Of a DNA stretch of 64,000 bases, positions 47,593 through 60,668 are shown piece after piece; position 1 is the stretch's first letter; each line of letters opens with the position of its first letter. The stretch covers positions 28,204,222-28,268,221 of the forward strand of contig OZ026615.1 of the NCBI GenBank assembly GCA_964020975.1, given 5' to 3'. Below the pieces are notes generated by a model. It was not told the DNA's origin, did no database searches, and worked only from the letters and a program-made list of their open reading frames with translations. The DNA is from Hermodice carunculata. Its lineage: Eukaryota > Annelida > Polychaeta > Eunicida > Amphinomidae. A program made the position numbers and the translations under genes.

Positions 47593-50218
47593 GTTCCTTT
47601 CAGGACTGACTTTAACCCCACTTTTGTGACTTGTAGACTTTCAAATCATGTTCACATTTGAACCCTATCTTTATAGTGTCATTTATACCTAGCTGGCAGC
47701 AAAGGAGTGGACTTCTCCTAAATTAAACTTTTATACTTGCAGCATACGTCAACACTTTGCTTAATGTAGTTTTGACATTATTTTAGGTTACATTGTTTAA
47801 TCCAGGAAAAACAGGCAAGCACTTGTACATTGCTTCCTTGGACCAGAGCCTTGTCTTGCCAGCCTTTATGATCAGGGCTTGACGAGGCCCTTCTACTGGC
47901 AGGTTGCTACCCTCCTCCACTGGGTGTTACTTCAAGCATGATCACGTGAATGTGCATTGTGTATTGGCTGTGACAGAACAAAAAATATCTAATGGTATAT
48001 ACACTGTATTAGTAATTCTCAAGCTTTTAAACACAAAACTAGAATGGACTGAGCAAATGCCTGCCAGGAAGGATTGCCTATTTATGCCAATACCAACAGA
48101 GTATAATACCACCATGGAGGAAAAAACCAGATGGAGGAACAACGGGGAGACTTCAAAAGAAAGAATTGTTTTGCCGATACTGCCCAATATACATTATCGC
48201 CAGTCGAATATGCACGCTCTTATCAGCAAGTTCCACCTCCTAATAAATGAATACACATCACTACTGCTGATGGGGTCACACTTCGGCAAACATCCGTACT
48301 GCTGATGCATGAACCTGACTCATAACCAAATAATTCTTCATTATCGCTATATAAGGCATGCACTCACAATATGAGCAAAATAGCATTCACAGAACAGATT
48401 ACCCTTGGTGCCCACAATCTTTTTTCCTCAATTTTGCATTCTTTTTTTTTTATTTGAGACTTTGCAGTAGAATATTTTACATACAATTTCCATATTGTTG
48501 TCTATGAAATGAAAGAGCACTTTTGGTGTTCTTGGGGCAGGTCCTGGTCACAGAGACCACTGTACCGTGTGTCACTCATACGGCCATCAAATAAATACTT
48601 CAAAAGCTTCATAACAAGTTTAAAAATACTAAGAGGAAGCTGGTTTTCAATAGGAATGTGGTCCACTATAATGTACATCTCTGAAAAAAATTTGGTGAAG
48701 TTACGTTTGATCATTGTTGAGATATTATGGTAACGTTGTCCCCTTGAGCAACAAAATTTGGTTAAAAACATCGTGATGTTATGTATCTGAGACAGGATCA
48801 ACAACACATCGTGTTTACGCAAATCTTAGGCTCGACTTTGTCACCGAGCGGTGAAGGAATCTATGTATTTTCCTTGCCTTGCGTACAGAATTTTCATTCC
48901 TGCCTTTATCTGTATCTAGATTAGTTCCATGTTTTTTTTATGAAAGTATGATGTAAAAATTTCGCATCTTCGTCCAAGAAGCTTTGTGTGAATACGGCAT
49001 GTTTTCCTGCCCAACAAATGGAACATGACTCGAGCACATGGCAAACAACCAGTTTGACTGGACAGTGACTGGCATGTGACCAAATCCATCCAATGAGAAA
49101 CCTGGAAATGTTCTAGAGCATTTATAATGAAATTAAATGAAGTTTTGATTCCCTTGAATCGCCGTACATTTGCCGTGTTGCATGTCCAGCCTCTCTAGTG
49201 ACAAAACACAAAAACTTTGACCGATTGATTCTTCATTAGCTAGGATTTGTTCTAAAAACTTGTAAGTAATACATATCTGTGCAGATTCTTTAGATTTATA
49301 AATGTTTTAATGTACTTGAACTCTCTTTTCATGAGCGAGGTACTTTTTCAACTAATGTCGCCCACCCAGTCAAACTTAATGTGGTGAAAGCGTGCAAAAA
49401 CCTGGTAGAGCACCGTTTGTACAGGAAAGCCTTTATTTCAGAGCGCATCGTTTGAAGTGTTGTAAACCGGAATGCTGCGTACAACTGAACTCAGTCCATC
49501 TCGCTGCATGACCTTCTTACAGGAGAAGGGTAAACACGTAAGCACTTCTTTCGATCATATTCATGTTTTATAATAGGATTTGTGCCTGTTTATTTGTTTA
49601 AAGAAATTCATTTATACATTTGACTACATGCCATGATGCAAAATATTTTCCACATTATGATACAGAGGATTATTTCACTTGCCTTTTTTACTTTAATACA
49701 TTGCACTATTTTTTTGGCCGCATCTACGGTTGTGAATGCGTTGTGATTTGGGCTCATTTGCCTATTTCAGGACTCTTCACTTTCCAAACAGAAATGTGCA
49801 CAGTTAAAACTTAACTTGTGCGCATGAATACCATACCAATTGCCAGAACTGATTCTAATATTGAAAGTTATATGACTTTCAATAAAAAAAGAAAAAGAAA
49901 AAACACGTTTTAAGGTCTAAAGGAAGTCTATAAAACATATTGTGAGACCTTTTTTAGCCATCATTCATTTTTCTAATCCATCCTCAACAAAATTATATAT
50001 TTTCAGATACCCTCTAGAATTTATTTTAATTAAACAAGCATGTTCAATACAGTCTCATCTTATGCTGGTACACAAACAGTGACTTTGAAGGAGTAGAATA
50101 TTCCGTTCACTCACAGTGGCATAACATGGCCCCTTAGTAAACCAGTACATCTCACTCTGCTTGACTGCATGCACTTGCCCCTGGGTCTGCTACAAGCAAC
50201 ACCTTGTGGTAAAGCACT
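47593..50218. other. intron sequence, nothing recognised
   Basis: Intron between exons f and e. The 133-codon ORF at 47904-48305 shows no domain and no codon character. No repeats stand out. Confidence 0.45.
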
Positions 50219-50331
50219 TACAGTGGTCCCTCTTTTGAAAGACCCTTTTTTGGGGGGAGACCCCACCTGCTTTATGTGACCACTTTTTGGATGGCACTAG
50301 GGGTGGTCTCTACAAACGAGGGACCACTGTA
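50219..50331. mobile_element. 113-bp MITE with 14-bp perfect inverted ends
   Basis: TACAGTGGTCCCTC and GAGGGACCACTGTA at the borders, including TA. Ends of this form are typical of pogo/Tigger-like Tc1/mariner MITEs. It lies about 115 bases from exon e. Confidence 0.85.
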
Positions 50332-50446
50332 GTGGCAACCAGGATTCATTGTGATAATTTCAGTTCATACCACCAGCTGTTAAATCTCTAAGCAATCAGA
50401 AGATCTTTCCCTCATGCACCATATATAAAATCTCTTCATTTAATAC

Positions 50447-50543
50447 CTGAGTAGTTCCTTTGCATCATCATAGCCGATAGGGTGACATGGGATCTGAGGT
50501 AAACGTTTTTGGAGCTCTGATGTAGTAATCCTGTAGGCATCAT
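50447..50543 (-). CDS. FOLH1-like: peptidase exon e
   Basis: 97 nt, phase 1 to 2. Acceptor GCTGTAG, donor GTATTAAATG. It encodes DDAYRITTSELQKRLPQIPC then HPIGYDDAKELL, matching [31 protein letters not shown] of human FOLH1. Joining with exon d gives PATDDAYR in frame. Confidence 0.93.
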
Positions 50544-50963
50544 CTACAGCATTCAAAAATTAAACAGCAATTATATTACTGTTATTAGTTGTATCAAACC
50601 ACCCTGACTATGACCACTGCCAAAGTTTATCTCTAAGTATAACATGTATAATAACATATGTTATGAAAACTGCTGATGCTTTAAAAACTTCAAAAGGTCA
50701 CACATTATGTTGCCATTTTAGTCCATTATGAAAATAAACCATAACTCTGACTGACATGATGAGATAAAATGGCAACAACTTGTGGTTGTAGAGGTTAGCA
50801 ATTTAAATGGTCTGAACTCAAACCTATCATTATGTAATTTCCAAAATTCCTCAAAATTAAGCTATTGACAGAACTCCAACTTGGTGAATAAATTTACTGG
50901 AGATTAAGTCAAGCTACATTCCTTTCAAGTTTGACTTGAATCCAGCTTGTGGTTTGAGAAGTA

Positions 50964-53092
50964 AACAAGAGGGCTGTGTGAACAGCCTGTGCCTCAGCTG
51001 ATCTTGACATTCATCACACTTGCAGCTCTATGAACTTGGGAAAGGATCAAGGACACCATTTTCTGAGTAAGTCTAACCTTTATAGAAGAACACCTACATG
51101 TGCAACATCAAAGTTCAAGTAATTCTCAAGTTATAATGAAGAGTAAAATTCATGTATGTTGCACTGTGACCCCACAAACGAGGTTAAGGTCATTCATGTA
51201 CTGTCTCAGCATGACCTTCATACACAATAATTAACATGTGTAGCTAACTCAAAACAGATCTCAAGTTATCAAGTAAACAGTAAATTTCGTGTCAGTTGTC
51301 CTGTGAATTAGCATTAGAATACCCATTGACTTACAAAGTAATCAATAGGAAAGCTGCATTGAACGATAAGTACCCGAATTGAAATCCTTAAAAATCAGGA
51401 ATCCAAAGCAGTGCCACCTAGTAAACAACTGTTTGACCCTTCCACAACAATATATCCATTACATTTCAGCTTAATCTGAGGGATGGTTCTGAGAACAAGT
51501 GAAAAATAGCAAAACTATACAAAAAATTCATTAAAAAAAATTGCAGCGCCACCTGGTGAACAAATTGGGAACTAGGTGTCCCCGGGAGTGTCTATGTACG
51601 ATATCAAAGCAATTGGGTGAGCGGTTTCAGAGGAGAAGAATTTTGAAGGTTTGCCCCACCAAAAAAACAAAAAAATTCCTAAAAAATCCAAAAATCAATA
51701 GAGCGTGACCACTTGAACACACTTGGTAGAGATCCACCCAAGGCACATCCCCACCAAGTTTGAAGTAAATCTGGTCAATATTATTAAAGTTATGACCATT
51801 ACAAGAAATTCCCATGTTAAGTTTTCCTATTAAAACTTTTGTAGAGATTTTTGAAAAAAATCATGAAAAAATCCAAATTCATTGGAACATGACCATTGGA
51901 ACAAACTTTGTAGACACCCACCCAAGGTACATTGCCACCAAGTTTAAAGTAAATCTGGAAGATGGATTTGGAGAAGAAGTCGAAAATGTAAATTAGCATT
52001 AGAATGCCCATTGACTTACATGGTAATCAATAGGAAAGGTGCATTTACCCCAAAGGAGCCAACTGGAAAAAAATCATTAAAAATCAGGAATCTGCAGCAT
52101 TCCCACACAATGAACAACTTTGTTTGGCCCTTCCATTACGAGCATATCCACCAAGTGTAAGCTTAATCTGAGTGACGGTTCTGGAGAAGTAGTCGAAAAT
52201 ATCTATAACACACAAAAATTCATAAAAAAAAATTAGAAAAAAACTGCAGCACCACCTGGTGAACAAATTAACAACAAGGAGTCCCTAGATGTCTTCCTGT
52301 GTGATATCAAAGCATTTGGGTAAGCAGTTTCGGGGAAGAAGATTTTTTAAGATTTGTCAAAAAAAACCCCAAAAATTCATTAAAAATCCAAAAATCACTG
52401 GAGCATGACCACGTGTACAAAATTGGTAGAAACCCACCCAAGGTACATTGCCACCAAGTTTGGAGTTAATCTGGATGACGGTTTTGGAGAAGAAGTCAAA
52501 AATGTGAATTAGCATTAGAATGCCCATTGACTTCCATAGTAATCAATAGGAAAGCTGCATTGAAGTTTTATTGAAAAAATTGTTAAAAATCAGGAATCCA
52601 TAGCATTCCCACATAGTTAACAACTTTGTTTGACCCTTCTACAAGCATATCCACCATGTTTCAGCTTAATCTGAGTGATGGTTCTGGAGAAGAAGTCGAA
52701 AATAGCTATAACACACAAAAATTCATAAAAAATTAGGAAAAAAATTCCATCGCCACCTGGTGACCAAATTAAGAACTAGGAGTCCCAAGGAGTGTTCCTG
52801 TGTGATATCAAAGCAATTGGGTGAGAGGTTTCAGAGAAGAAGATTTTTTAAGATTTACCCAAAAAAGAACAAAAAAATTCATTAAAAATTCCAAAAATCT
52901 CTGGACCATGATCATTTGAACAAACTTGGTAGAGACCTACCCAAGGCACATCTCCACCAAGTTTGAAGTGAATCTGGCTGAAGGTTTTTGAGAAGAAGTC
53001 GAAAATGTGAATTGTGGACGACGGACGGACGACGAACGGACTACGGACCCTCAAAAAACCTCAGCTGACTGACAAGTCAGCTGAGGTAAAAA
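50964..53092 (+). mobile_element. 2.1-kb Helentron-like tandem-core element, copy B
   Basis: Sister of copy A in the same orientation, with the same start (ACAAGAGGGCTGTGTGAAC), the same internal layout (AGCATTAGAATGC-type landmark at about 51310, 51995 and 52511, spacing 685 then 516), the same GACGGACG run and terminal hairpin CCTCAGCTGACT-GACA-AGTCAGCTGAGG (53059-53086). The outer stem base pair is changed on both sides, keeping the pairing. Confidence 0.75.
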
Positions 53093-53159
53093 TTACAAAA
53101 CACACGAAACCCATAAAAAAGTAGGTTTCTGGTATATTTTGTATCGTTCCCCTTATTTT

Positions 53160-54130
53160 TTTTATCAATGTACTGAATTTAGCATCCTTTTTTAAGTGCT
53201 TAATGACCTTGAAAAATTGGTCAAGGTCACATAACATATTACAAAATTTGACCATTGACCTTATGTGTATTTGGTCTAAGTTTTGCAGTTCCATCTCAAT
53301 TTATTATGTCATCATCAACACAATAAAATTATTTGCTGATAAGCATTCCCTCTGTGACCTTGAGAGAGTAGTGCAAAGTCACCCACATTATGCAATATCA
53401 AACTTGCATATGCATGTATATTGTATGATATACATTTGTGGTACATTTGGTATTGTTAGCTTTCATGTTTCTCAACATGTCAAATGAGTGTCCTTTGCTA
53501 CATCCTTAATGACCTTGAACAATAGACCAAGGTCACCCAAAATAGTAACAAATATTTGATCATTGGCCTAACATATATTTGGTGCACATTTACAAATTCC
53601 ATCTCAATTTATAATAAAAATAGGTCAAGGTTAACCGTATTAGGCAATGTAAAACTTCCATATATGACACTCACTTCAAGTATATTTCGTATTGCTAGGC
53701 TAAGCCTTCTTTATTTCTCAAAATGTGTAATTGAGCCTCCTTTACTACATAGTTAATGACCTTGAAAATTAGGTCAAGGTCATTCAAATTTGCAAACTTC
53801 AACCATCGGCTCAATGCATATTTGGTATAAATTTACAAGTTGCATCTTACTTCAGTAGCAAAATAATGAATTTACTGTACTTTCAATACCAAGGTTCTTG
53901 TTCCATTTGATATATTCCACCAGTGGTGCCACCATGACTCCACGTTATAGGTTTTTATCTATATAATATTCTTTTAGTTGTATATTGACACATGTGCACA
54001 AGTTCAGATGTACATGTAATAATCATAACAAAAAAACTTTTCCTGAAATGTATTTCCTCAGTGACCTTGAGAAAGTAGGTCAAGGTTATCTGTATTATGC
54101 AACCTGTAACTGTTACATATGCTAGCAGTA
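53160..54130 (+). repeat. ~145-bp tandem units with GACCTTGA...AAGGTCA pairs
   Basis: TAATGACCTTGAAAAATTGG then TCAAGGTCA recurs near 53203, 53350, 53507, 53755 and 54060 in more or less decayed form, followed by TTCCATCTCAATTTAT. Ends are not clear. It is related in layout, though not in detail, to the 30890 array. Confidence 0.6.
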
Positions 54131-54200
54131 CCATTTGCCTGGACCTCTGTGTCTGTGTCAAACTTCCATGAAATTGAGTTGACTTCACTCAATTGGGCCT

Positions 54201-54370
54201 AGTTTCTCAAACTTCTGAGTACTTACTCACTGAGTAATTTCTCAGCACATTTTGCTGTTGATTGGTTCAGGAACATGAGCCAGCCAATCAGATGTAAAGA
54301 AACCCAAGAGACTGAGAAATAGTCTCAGGTCTGAGTAATTACTCACTGAGTAAATGTTTTGGAAAAACCA
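54201..54370. mobile_element. possible MITE with inverted CTGAGTAATTACTCAC blocks
   Basis: TTCTGAGTACTTACTCACTG at the left and CTGAGTAATTACTCACTGAG at the right flank a CCAATCA-containing middle, with TTTCTCAG and CTGAGAAA also mirrored. Ends not fixed. Confidence 0.4.
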
Positions 54371-54759
54371 AGCACAGATTCCTGCAAACCTGAGTCCTGA
54401 CTGGCACCATCTCTCAGTTCCTTTGGAACTGGTGGTGACTCTGAGTGTGCATGCTCCCTGTATCATCCCTCCTATTTTGTAAAGTGGTCAGTTGGGGTCA
54501 GCTGAAAGAGGAAGCATGGTGGTTGGGTGTGCTTCTTTGGTGGTCAAGAGGTTAGTATACATGTACTTACTAACACCAATATTACCAGAAATATCACGTA
54601 TTTGTTACATAATGTTACCTTTCGACCACCATTTGCCGATATACAAATGCAAAGGTGGAGGGTGTAACATTACTGGCAAACTAACCACATTTGACCACTG
54701 GGACCGGCAGCTTGGGGGTAACCATCAGTCTGAGTGAGGCGGCGACGTGTGACAGGAAA

Positions 54760-57200
54760 ACCTCGATCAGTACATGGACTTGAGGCCAACAAAAACAGAA
54801 TCTGGACAAAGCCAGCGGATGGCTCTCCTTACCGACCAGCATGAAAACCCACTAACCCCCCCCCCCACACACACACACCCAACTCGCCCATCAACATGAC
54901 AGCTGTCTGCCTCATGGGTAGACGTTAGCCGTTTCAGTTCCATTGGACCAGGAGATCTCACAGGACCTAGTCATGAAACTCAGGAGCTGGTGGGTTGGTA
55001 TATGCTTCCATAGGGCAGTGAAATCCTGTGTCAACCAACAACAGGCAAGGATGTTAAGACAAACTGCCTGATATGGGTCCCAGATTAGGTAAGCTTAGCA
55101 CAATGCCACAGGCCCAGTAAGATGTGCACAGACCCACAGACTTCATCGGGTCATCCGCGAGAGCACTAAAGTGAATCACTGGGGCAACTCGGATGGGATC
55201 CAGAAAGTGTAACAGACAAGTATCAAAACCTAAGCAAAGGAGCCTGTGATGCCAGTGAAGAAATACATGCCATTCTCTAGCACCATCATGTAACACAAGC
55301 AGTGCTCGGTGAAGGTCGTAGAGGATCGCCATTGGCAGGCCGGCAGAATGTTGACAAGTGCAATGTTCCGGAGGGCACATGCCAGGCGGCATTAAAAACT
55401 CCCACCTCGTGAGCTCTGGCTGAGAAGGGCTGCAAGGCACTAGGCCTTTTTAGCCAGATCCCATGGTCATTAAGAATCGTCAGCTTACTCCACAAAGAAA
55501 TTGTGTTTATGCAAACTTGCTCCCTATGGGGGTTACTCATGGGTACGAAAATGGCTGACCTCTGTCCCTAGTCCATCCATGCATGCATGAAAGGTATCAT
55601 CGAAGGGCTCTCACGGAACACAGGGCTCTTTCCTCAAGGGGAAGAGCAATATCCATAGCATGGAGGGTAAAACCCTTGAAGGCCTTAGCCAGATCTCAAG
55701 CCACTTGGTTCTGTGCAAGGAAGCCCAAATGAGGCCTCAGGATCACCTGGAAGTGGTCTGGCATCCACTGGAGTCTGTCATGAGCTAGAGTGTGGGTCTT
55801 GCATCTCCAAGCCCTTGAAGCGAGTGTTAACAGAAAACAAATTTTCCACATCCAGATCTTGAGGTGTACCTGCAATGCGTCCTCAAGGCACTCAAAGGGC
55901 CACTTTTTCAACATGACTAAAACCAGCTGCAGGTCCCATCGAGGTAGGACCTGTCTGGATTCGGGTCTGTCGATGTAGAAGGACGCGATGAGCGCAGACA
56001 GATAGGGATTGCTCCCAATGTGAATGTTCAAGACATTCGCAAGGGTTGAAGAGATAGCTAATCGGAAACCCTTTACTGTTCTCAAGCTCTGCCTAAGACT
56101 TCCCACTGATACAACAGGAAGTGAGCAATGTATGCAATGTGCAGAGACCAAAGGGTGAATTCCATTACTGGTGCACGAGTCAGAAAACATGTTCCACAGA
56201 GCCGACTAAACAGCCAGAGAAGAAGACTGAAGCCTTCCCCTGGCAATTCTATCTAAGACCGATTCCGAAAAACCTCTGTCACGGACGTGCTGTGAGATAA
56301 CAGTGTGTTGTGTTCAGAGCACCATTGAGTGATGCTAAAAAGAAACAGCCTGTGGCTGAGAGGGAGCAAACAGTGTACACAACATCTCACTTTGCATCTG
56401 CATGCTCTCTGTCATAGACTCCAAAGCAAGGGCAGCCTTGGGTCACTGACAACAGCAGCAGTTGGTGTCTTTTGAAGAACAGACGGGCCCTCGTGATCTC
56501 CCAAAAGTGATCTCTTGGTGCCCCCCTTCCAAATACAATGTCTCTTCACCTTAATCTCCTGTGAGGTTTCTAGATTAGAAACATCTGACACATGAGACTG
56601 CGGACAAACTGCGTGGGTAAGTCTGCGCTTTTTCTGAAGTGGAGTCAGTAGCAAGGACTCAACAGAATCCATCTCTCCAGCTCAGTGTTTGGCAGCTATG
56701 GCCTGCCACCTGCGCCTCACATAAATTGACTTCCTCCATGTCTGCTCAAAGAAAAGCCATCTGTCCTCTCCCCAATCCTCACAATACTTGCATGTTCGCT
56801 CATGAGAGCAAACTTGACCCACCTGGAGGCAACAACCATAGCAATGCTAATGATCATCCCAGGCTGCCGTATAGTGGTTCTGTGAGTCCAGCTTTTGTCC
56901 AGGATCCAACAAGGATGGGGCAGAGTGGTCCCTGGATCAACACGAATGGCTTGTCTCCAAAAGGAGGCACTTGCCTCGTGTGCACTGTCTTCCTGCTCTC
57001 TGAGATCTATTCATCACGATGCCATCTTGAAAATCTAGGTTTCAAGCCAATCGACCAGCTCTTCTCCTATCTATTTCAGAAGTATCTGCTGTACAGTAAT
57101 CAGCTATCTCGGTCTCCAAAGAGCTCAGGACTGCTGACAAATGATTTTCTGCAGAAGGGAACATGCGTAAACCACTAAAACAGTAAGTGTGAACAAAAGT
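54760..57200 (-). mobile_element. DIRS-type (tyrosine recombinase) retroelement fossil, broken
   Basis: On the minus strand, pieces around 55050-56190 resemble the tyrosine recombinase of DIRS-like retroelements, including a segment near YIDRPESRQVLPRWDLQLVL and one near SARAHEVGVFNAAWH. No reverse transcriptase or gag-like part was recognised with confidence. The element is broken in several places, its ends are not defined, and decay suggests considerable age. It sits in the intron between exons e and d, in the same orientation as the host gene. Confidence 0.6.
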
Positions 57201-57470
57201 CCACGGAGCTTCAACTCAAAACAGCAAGCCAAAACAGGAAGTATGATATGGGGGGCATTCACTCCGGGAGACACCACCAGTTCCAAATTAAAGGAACTAA
57301 CTTATTAAAGACATGGTGCCACAGGGCTGTCAGATTTTCAGGAATCAAGTGAGTGAACTCAACTTTAAGCACTTTAAAATCTGATCATTTTAAAAATCAC
57401 AGCTTTGGCTCTCTGTAGCCAAGATGAAACTACAGTAATCCTAGTCATGCATACAGACACCCACACTTAC

Positions 57471-57654
57471 CAGTTGCTGGGTACCCCGGGGTAAGTGGAT
57501 CCCCCTTCTGCAAAATCACATTACCCCTCTGTACTCCAGTGCCTGGTAACCACCAGGAATGAGGGTAAACACTGGTCACCCCATCAACTGCATAGTCTGC
57601 TGGGTCTGAATACAGAATGATCCCTTTAGCTCCTGCTTTGTGTGCTTCCTTCAC
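57471..57654 (-). CDS. FOLH1-like: peptidase exon d
   Basis: 184 nt, phase 0 to 1. Acceptor ATTCAG, donor GTAAGTGTGG. It encodes [38 protein letters not shown] and PGYPAT. This is the hallmark [15 protein letters not shown] segment of the apical domain. The asparagine of QRGN equals human N257 of the S1' pocket. The next intron (50544-57470) holds the DIRS fossil and the 50964 element. Confidence 0.97.
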
Positions 57655-58362
57655 CTGAATGAATTAAGAGAATGCAGAATAATCCCTGGCTCTACTGTAA
57701 CATTTGTCAGAACAGTCTCAATCCTGTAATTCCTGGAATTTAGTTTCCGTCTGTGTATACCAGTGTTTGTTATTGATTTTTCATTTTAACCTCAGCAGGT
57801 TTCATTCACTTGCTGACTCAAATAAAAAATTAAAAGACTAAGCGCAAAAAGGACTAAGGTCTATACATACCGGTTCATTGCAATAGCTACATGTACATGT
57901 AAAATATGTGTAAAATTTTTACAGGTTACCTATAGGTATCCCACTGAACAAACCAGATCCCTTCCCAATGAGGAAAATTAACAGTAGGTCCTGAAAACTT
58001 CAATGATTTTGAATACAACATATATTATAGCACTGACTGAGCACTTGAGTATCAAAAAATGTGTACATTATTAATTTGAGTGGTTTGTCCAGCCAATTTA
58101 GACAGCGCTTACAAGACTTACATGCACTTTAAATTTAATTCTTTCTGAAACACCACATAACAACGCAATGTGTCAGGTAAGGTCTGGGGAATGACTTGTA
58201 TTTTCAGACATTAGCTAATAATAATTGACCATTATTTAATTGGAACATTCTTGCTTTCTGTATGTTGTACTGGGGAAAAATTACTTCCTGTACAAGCATA
58301 CTGGGACCCCTTCCTCTCTAACTCCCTTCTCATACATGTATACAGCTGACGAAGCACTTTAC

Positions 58363-58485
58363 CTTATTTCCACGGAATATCTTTCCATATCTGGCAATGA
58401 CAATCTTGTCTGTGCAGTTGACTCCCAAGGCTTTCAGTTTTTTGAAGTCCTCAGAACGTGCATAATTAACATACACAAGCTCCCC
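58363..58485 (-). CDS. FOLH1-like: peptidase exon c
   Basis: 123 nt, phase 0 to 0. Acceptor CCTCTAG, donor GTAAAGTGC. It encodes [17 protein letters not shown] and [18 protein letters not shown], the start of the apical PA-like domain. The arginine of IARYGK corresponds to human R210, which binds the C-terminal carboxylate of the substrate, and is kept. Confidence 0.95.
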
Positions 58486-58915
58486 CTAGAGGACACAAAA
58501 AGAACAAATAGAATTTGGGAAGTTAACACAAAGAGGGTTAACATGCTTACTTTTGCCCACCAGTATAGCCATGCAATCAGTTTTATAATACAGTTCTAGG
58601 ACCTTAAAATTTTATACGAAATCTGAGCCACCAGAAAAGCGTGGTAAGTAGTGGACTTGCATGGAGTACTTCCATGTTTGACAAGCGGGAAATTGACAGT
58701 GCAAATAACATAATACTGCTTGAAATGAAATACAAGCTGTTTACCATGCTTAAAAATATTTGCATACATATACAAGTTCCAAGTATCTCCACATGCATCA
58801 GAGCAAGCTACGGCCCTTATTTCTCTCCACAGACATCTTGTCTGCTGGTCTGTACTTGTGCAACGGGTATATATGGCATAGTGTAGTGTGTTGTATGAAC
58901 ACAAACATCACCTAC

Positions 58916-59047
58916 CTGTGGTGCACCTGCAGGAGCAAAAGCATTGAAGGGCGGGACAATGTTAGAGTTGTTCTGTTCTGGTGACAGCACTTTCTCAAAA
59001 AGGGCGCTGGTGAACACTGCATCCCCATTTGCATCAATAATTTCGAC
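58916..59047 (-). CDS. FOLH1-like: peptidase exon b
   Basis: 132 nt, phase 0 to 0. Acceptor TCTTCAG, donor GTAGGTGATG. It encodes VEIIDANGDAVF, ALFEKVLSPEQ and NIVPPFNAFAPAGAPQ, matching the human IINEDGNEIF...DIVPPFSAFSPQG segment that leads into the apical domain. Confidence 0.94.
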
Positions 59048-59169
59048 CTGAAGACAAAAACAAATCTACTGTTGTACTTGTGACATTTGAGTAGATCACA
59101 GTGACATGGATATAATTCACCATGGTATAAGAGCGTACATCATTTCTAATGATGAATGAACAGTTCCAT

Positions 59170-59391
59170 CTTTACCCCTTTCCCTGTTAAACAGGCCAAT
59201 AACTGGCTGAGGTCAAATGCCATCAGCTTCAATGTTTTGACTAATTTCAGCAGTAATGAAAAACAGTTTCAAGCAGAATTGCAGATAAGACCCAGGATAA
59301 CAACTGTCCTTGGCATGTGTTTGGAACTAAGTGGCCAACTCATGGTATGAAAACTGTTGACTCAGTCTTAATTCATGGGGGAAAGGGTTAA
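59170..59391. mobile_element. TTAA-type MITE, decayed
   Basis: CCCCTTTCCCTG at the left and GGGGGAAAGGGTTAA at the right. Internal ACTGTTGACTCAG and TCCTTGGC words place it in the 14866 family. Confidence 0.5.
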
Positions 59392-59448
59392 AAGAGTTTT
59401 GAAAAATTACAAACATATTTTGTAATAATAACAATTTAAAACGCAATC

Positions 59449-60668
59449 AGACATTGCTATATCTATGCCCCCTCCCCCCCCCCCCCCCCCGCAGGCCCAG
59501 ACTTGGGATTTTTTCAGACCTAATGTAGGATCAAAACCAAGTGCACTAAAAAGGTCTATGTTAAAAACTTTTCAACTTGTCATGTGAAAACCAAATTCAT
59601 TACAATGGCTCTGTGGCCTTGGGAATTGGGTCAAGGTCACCAATCTTCAAACTCATCTGAGACATCATGTAGGACTGTAAGTGTAATCATCTGCAATATA
59701 ACAGGCCTATATCAAAAAAAAAGTTATCGCATCAAAAACAAATTTACTAAAATGGCTCTGTGGCCTTGGCTATTGGGCCAAGGTCACCCATCTTAGAACT
59801 CATCCGAAACCTAATGCAGGACTATTAGCATGTGGAATATGAAACCCCTATGCATAAATCTTTTTAAGTTATCATGTGGAAACCAAATTCACTAAAATGG
59901 CTTTGTGACCTTGGAAATTGCGTCGAGGTCACCCATCTTCGAACTCATCTGAGACCTCATGTAGGACTGTAATTACCTGCAATTTGACAGGCCTACATCA
60001 AAGACTTTTCAAGTTATCACATCAAAAACAAATTCACTAGAATGGCTCTGTGGCCTTGGGAATTGGGCCAAGGTCACCCATCTTCGAACTCATCTGAGAC
60101 CTTATGCAGGACTATTAGCATGTGGAATATGAAACTCCTATGCACAAAACTTTTTAAGTTATCGTGTGGAAAACAAATTCACTAAAATGGCTCTGTGACC
60201 GTGGGAATGGGTCAATGCCAGCCATCTTCAAACCCTTTTGAGACCTTATGCAGGACTATAACATGTGCAGTATGAAAGCCCCATGTAAAAAACTTTCCAA
60301 GGTATCGTGTAAAAACCAAATGCATTAAAATGGCTCCGTGACCTTGGGAATAGGGTCAAGGTCACCCATCTTTGAACTCGTATGAGACCTTATGTAGGAC
60401 TGTAACCATCTTCAACTTGGCAGGCCTATGTCAAAAACTTTTCAAGTTTTTGGGGGAAAACCAAATTCACCAAAATAGCTCTGTGACCTTGGGACTTAAG
60501 CCATCTTCAAACTCATATGAGACCTTATTCAGGTCTATAAGCATGTGCAATATCAGAGCTCTCAGCAAAAAACTTTTTGGGTTATTGTGTGAAAACCATC
60601 AGTCTGGACACACACACACACACAAGGTATAATCGCTATATGCCCCCGAGGGGGGGGGGGCATAATAA
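59449..60668 (+). mobile_element. tandem-core element with about seven monomers and terminal hairpin
   Basis: The start CAGACATTGCTATATCTATG then CCCC resembles the start of 28165-28545. About seven ~145-bp monomers contain AAAATGGCTCTGTGACCTTG, GGTCAAGGTCACC and CTCATCTGAGACC. A (CA)n tract (about 60608-60625) precedes the 3' hairpin CTATATGCCCCCGAGGGG then GGGCATAATA. It lies in the intron between exons b and a, or just right of exon b, not touching exons. Confidence 0.65.

Noticed and set aside
43987-53092. CRISPR-like repetition in the tandem cores
   Set aside because: Monomers are long, diverged and without unique spacers; the genome is eukaryotic.
55790-55978. Plus-strand ORF opposite the DIRS fossil
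   Set aside because: Shadow of the minus-strand recombinase-like sequence.
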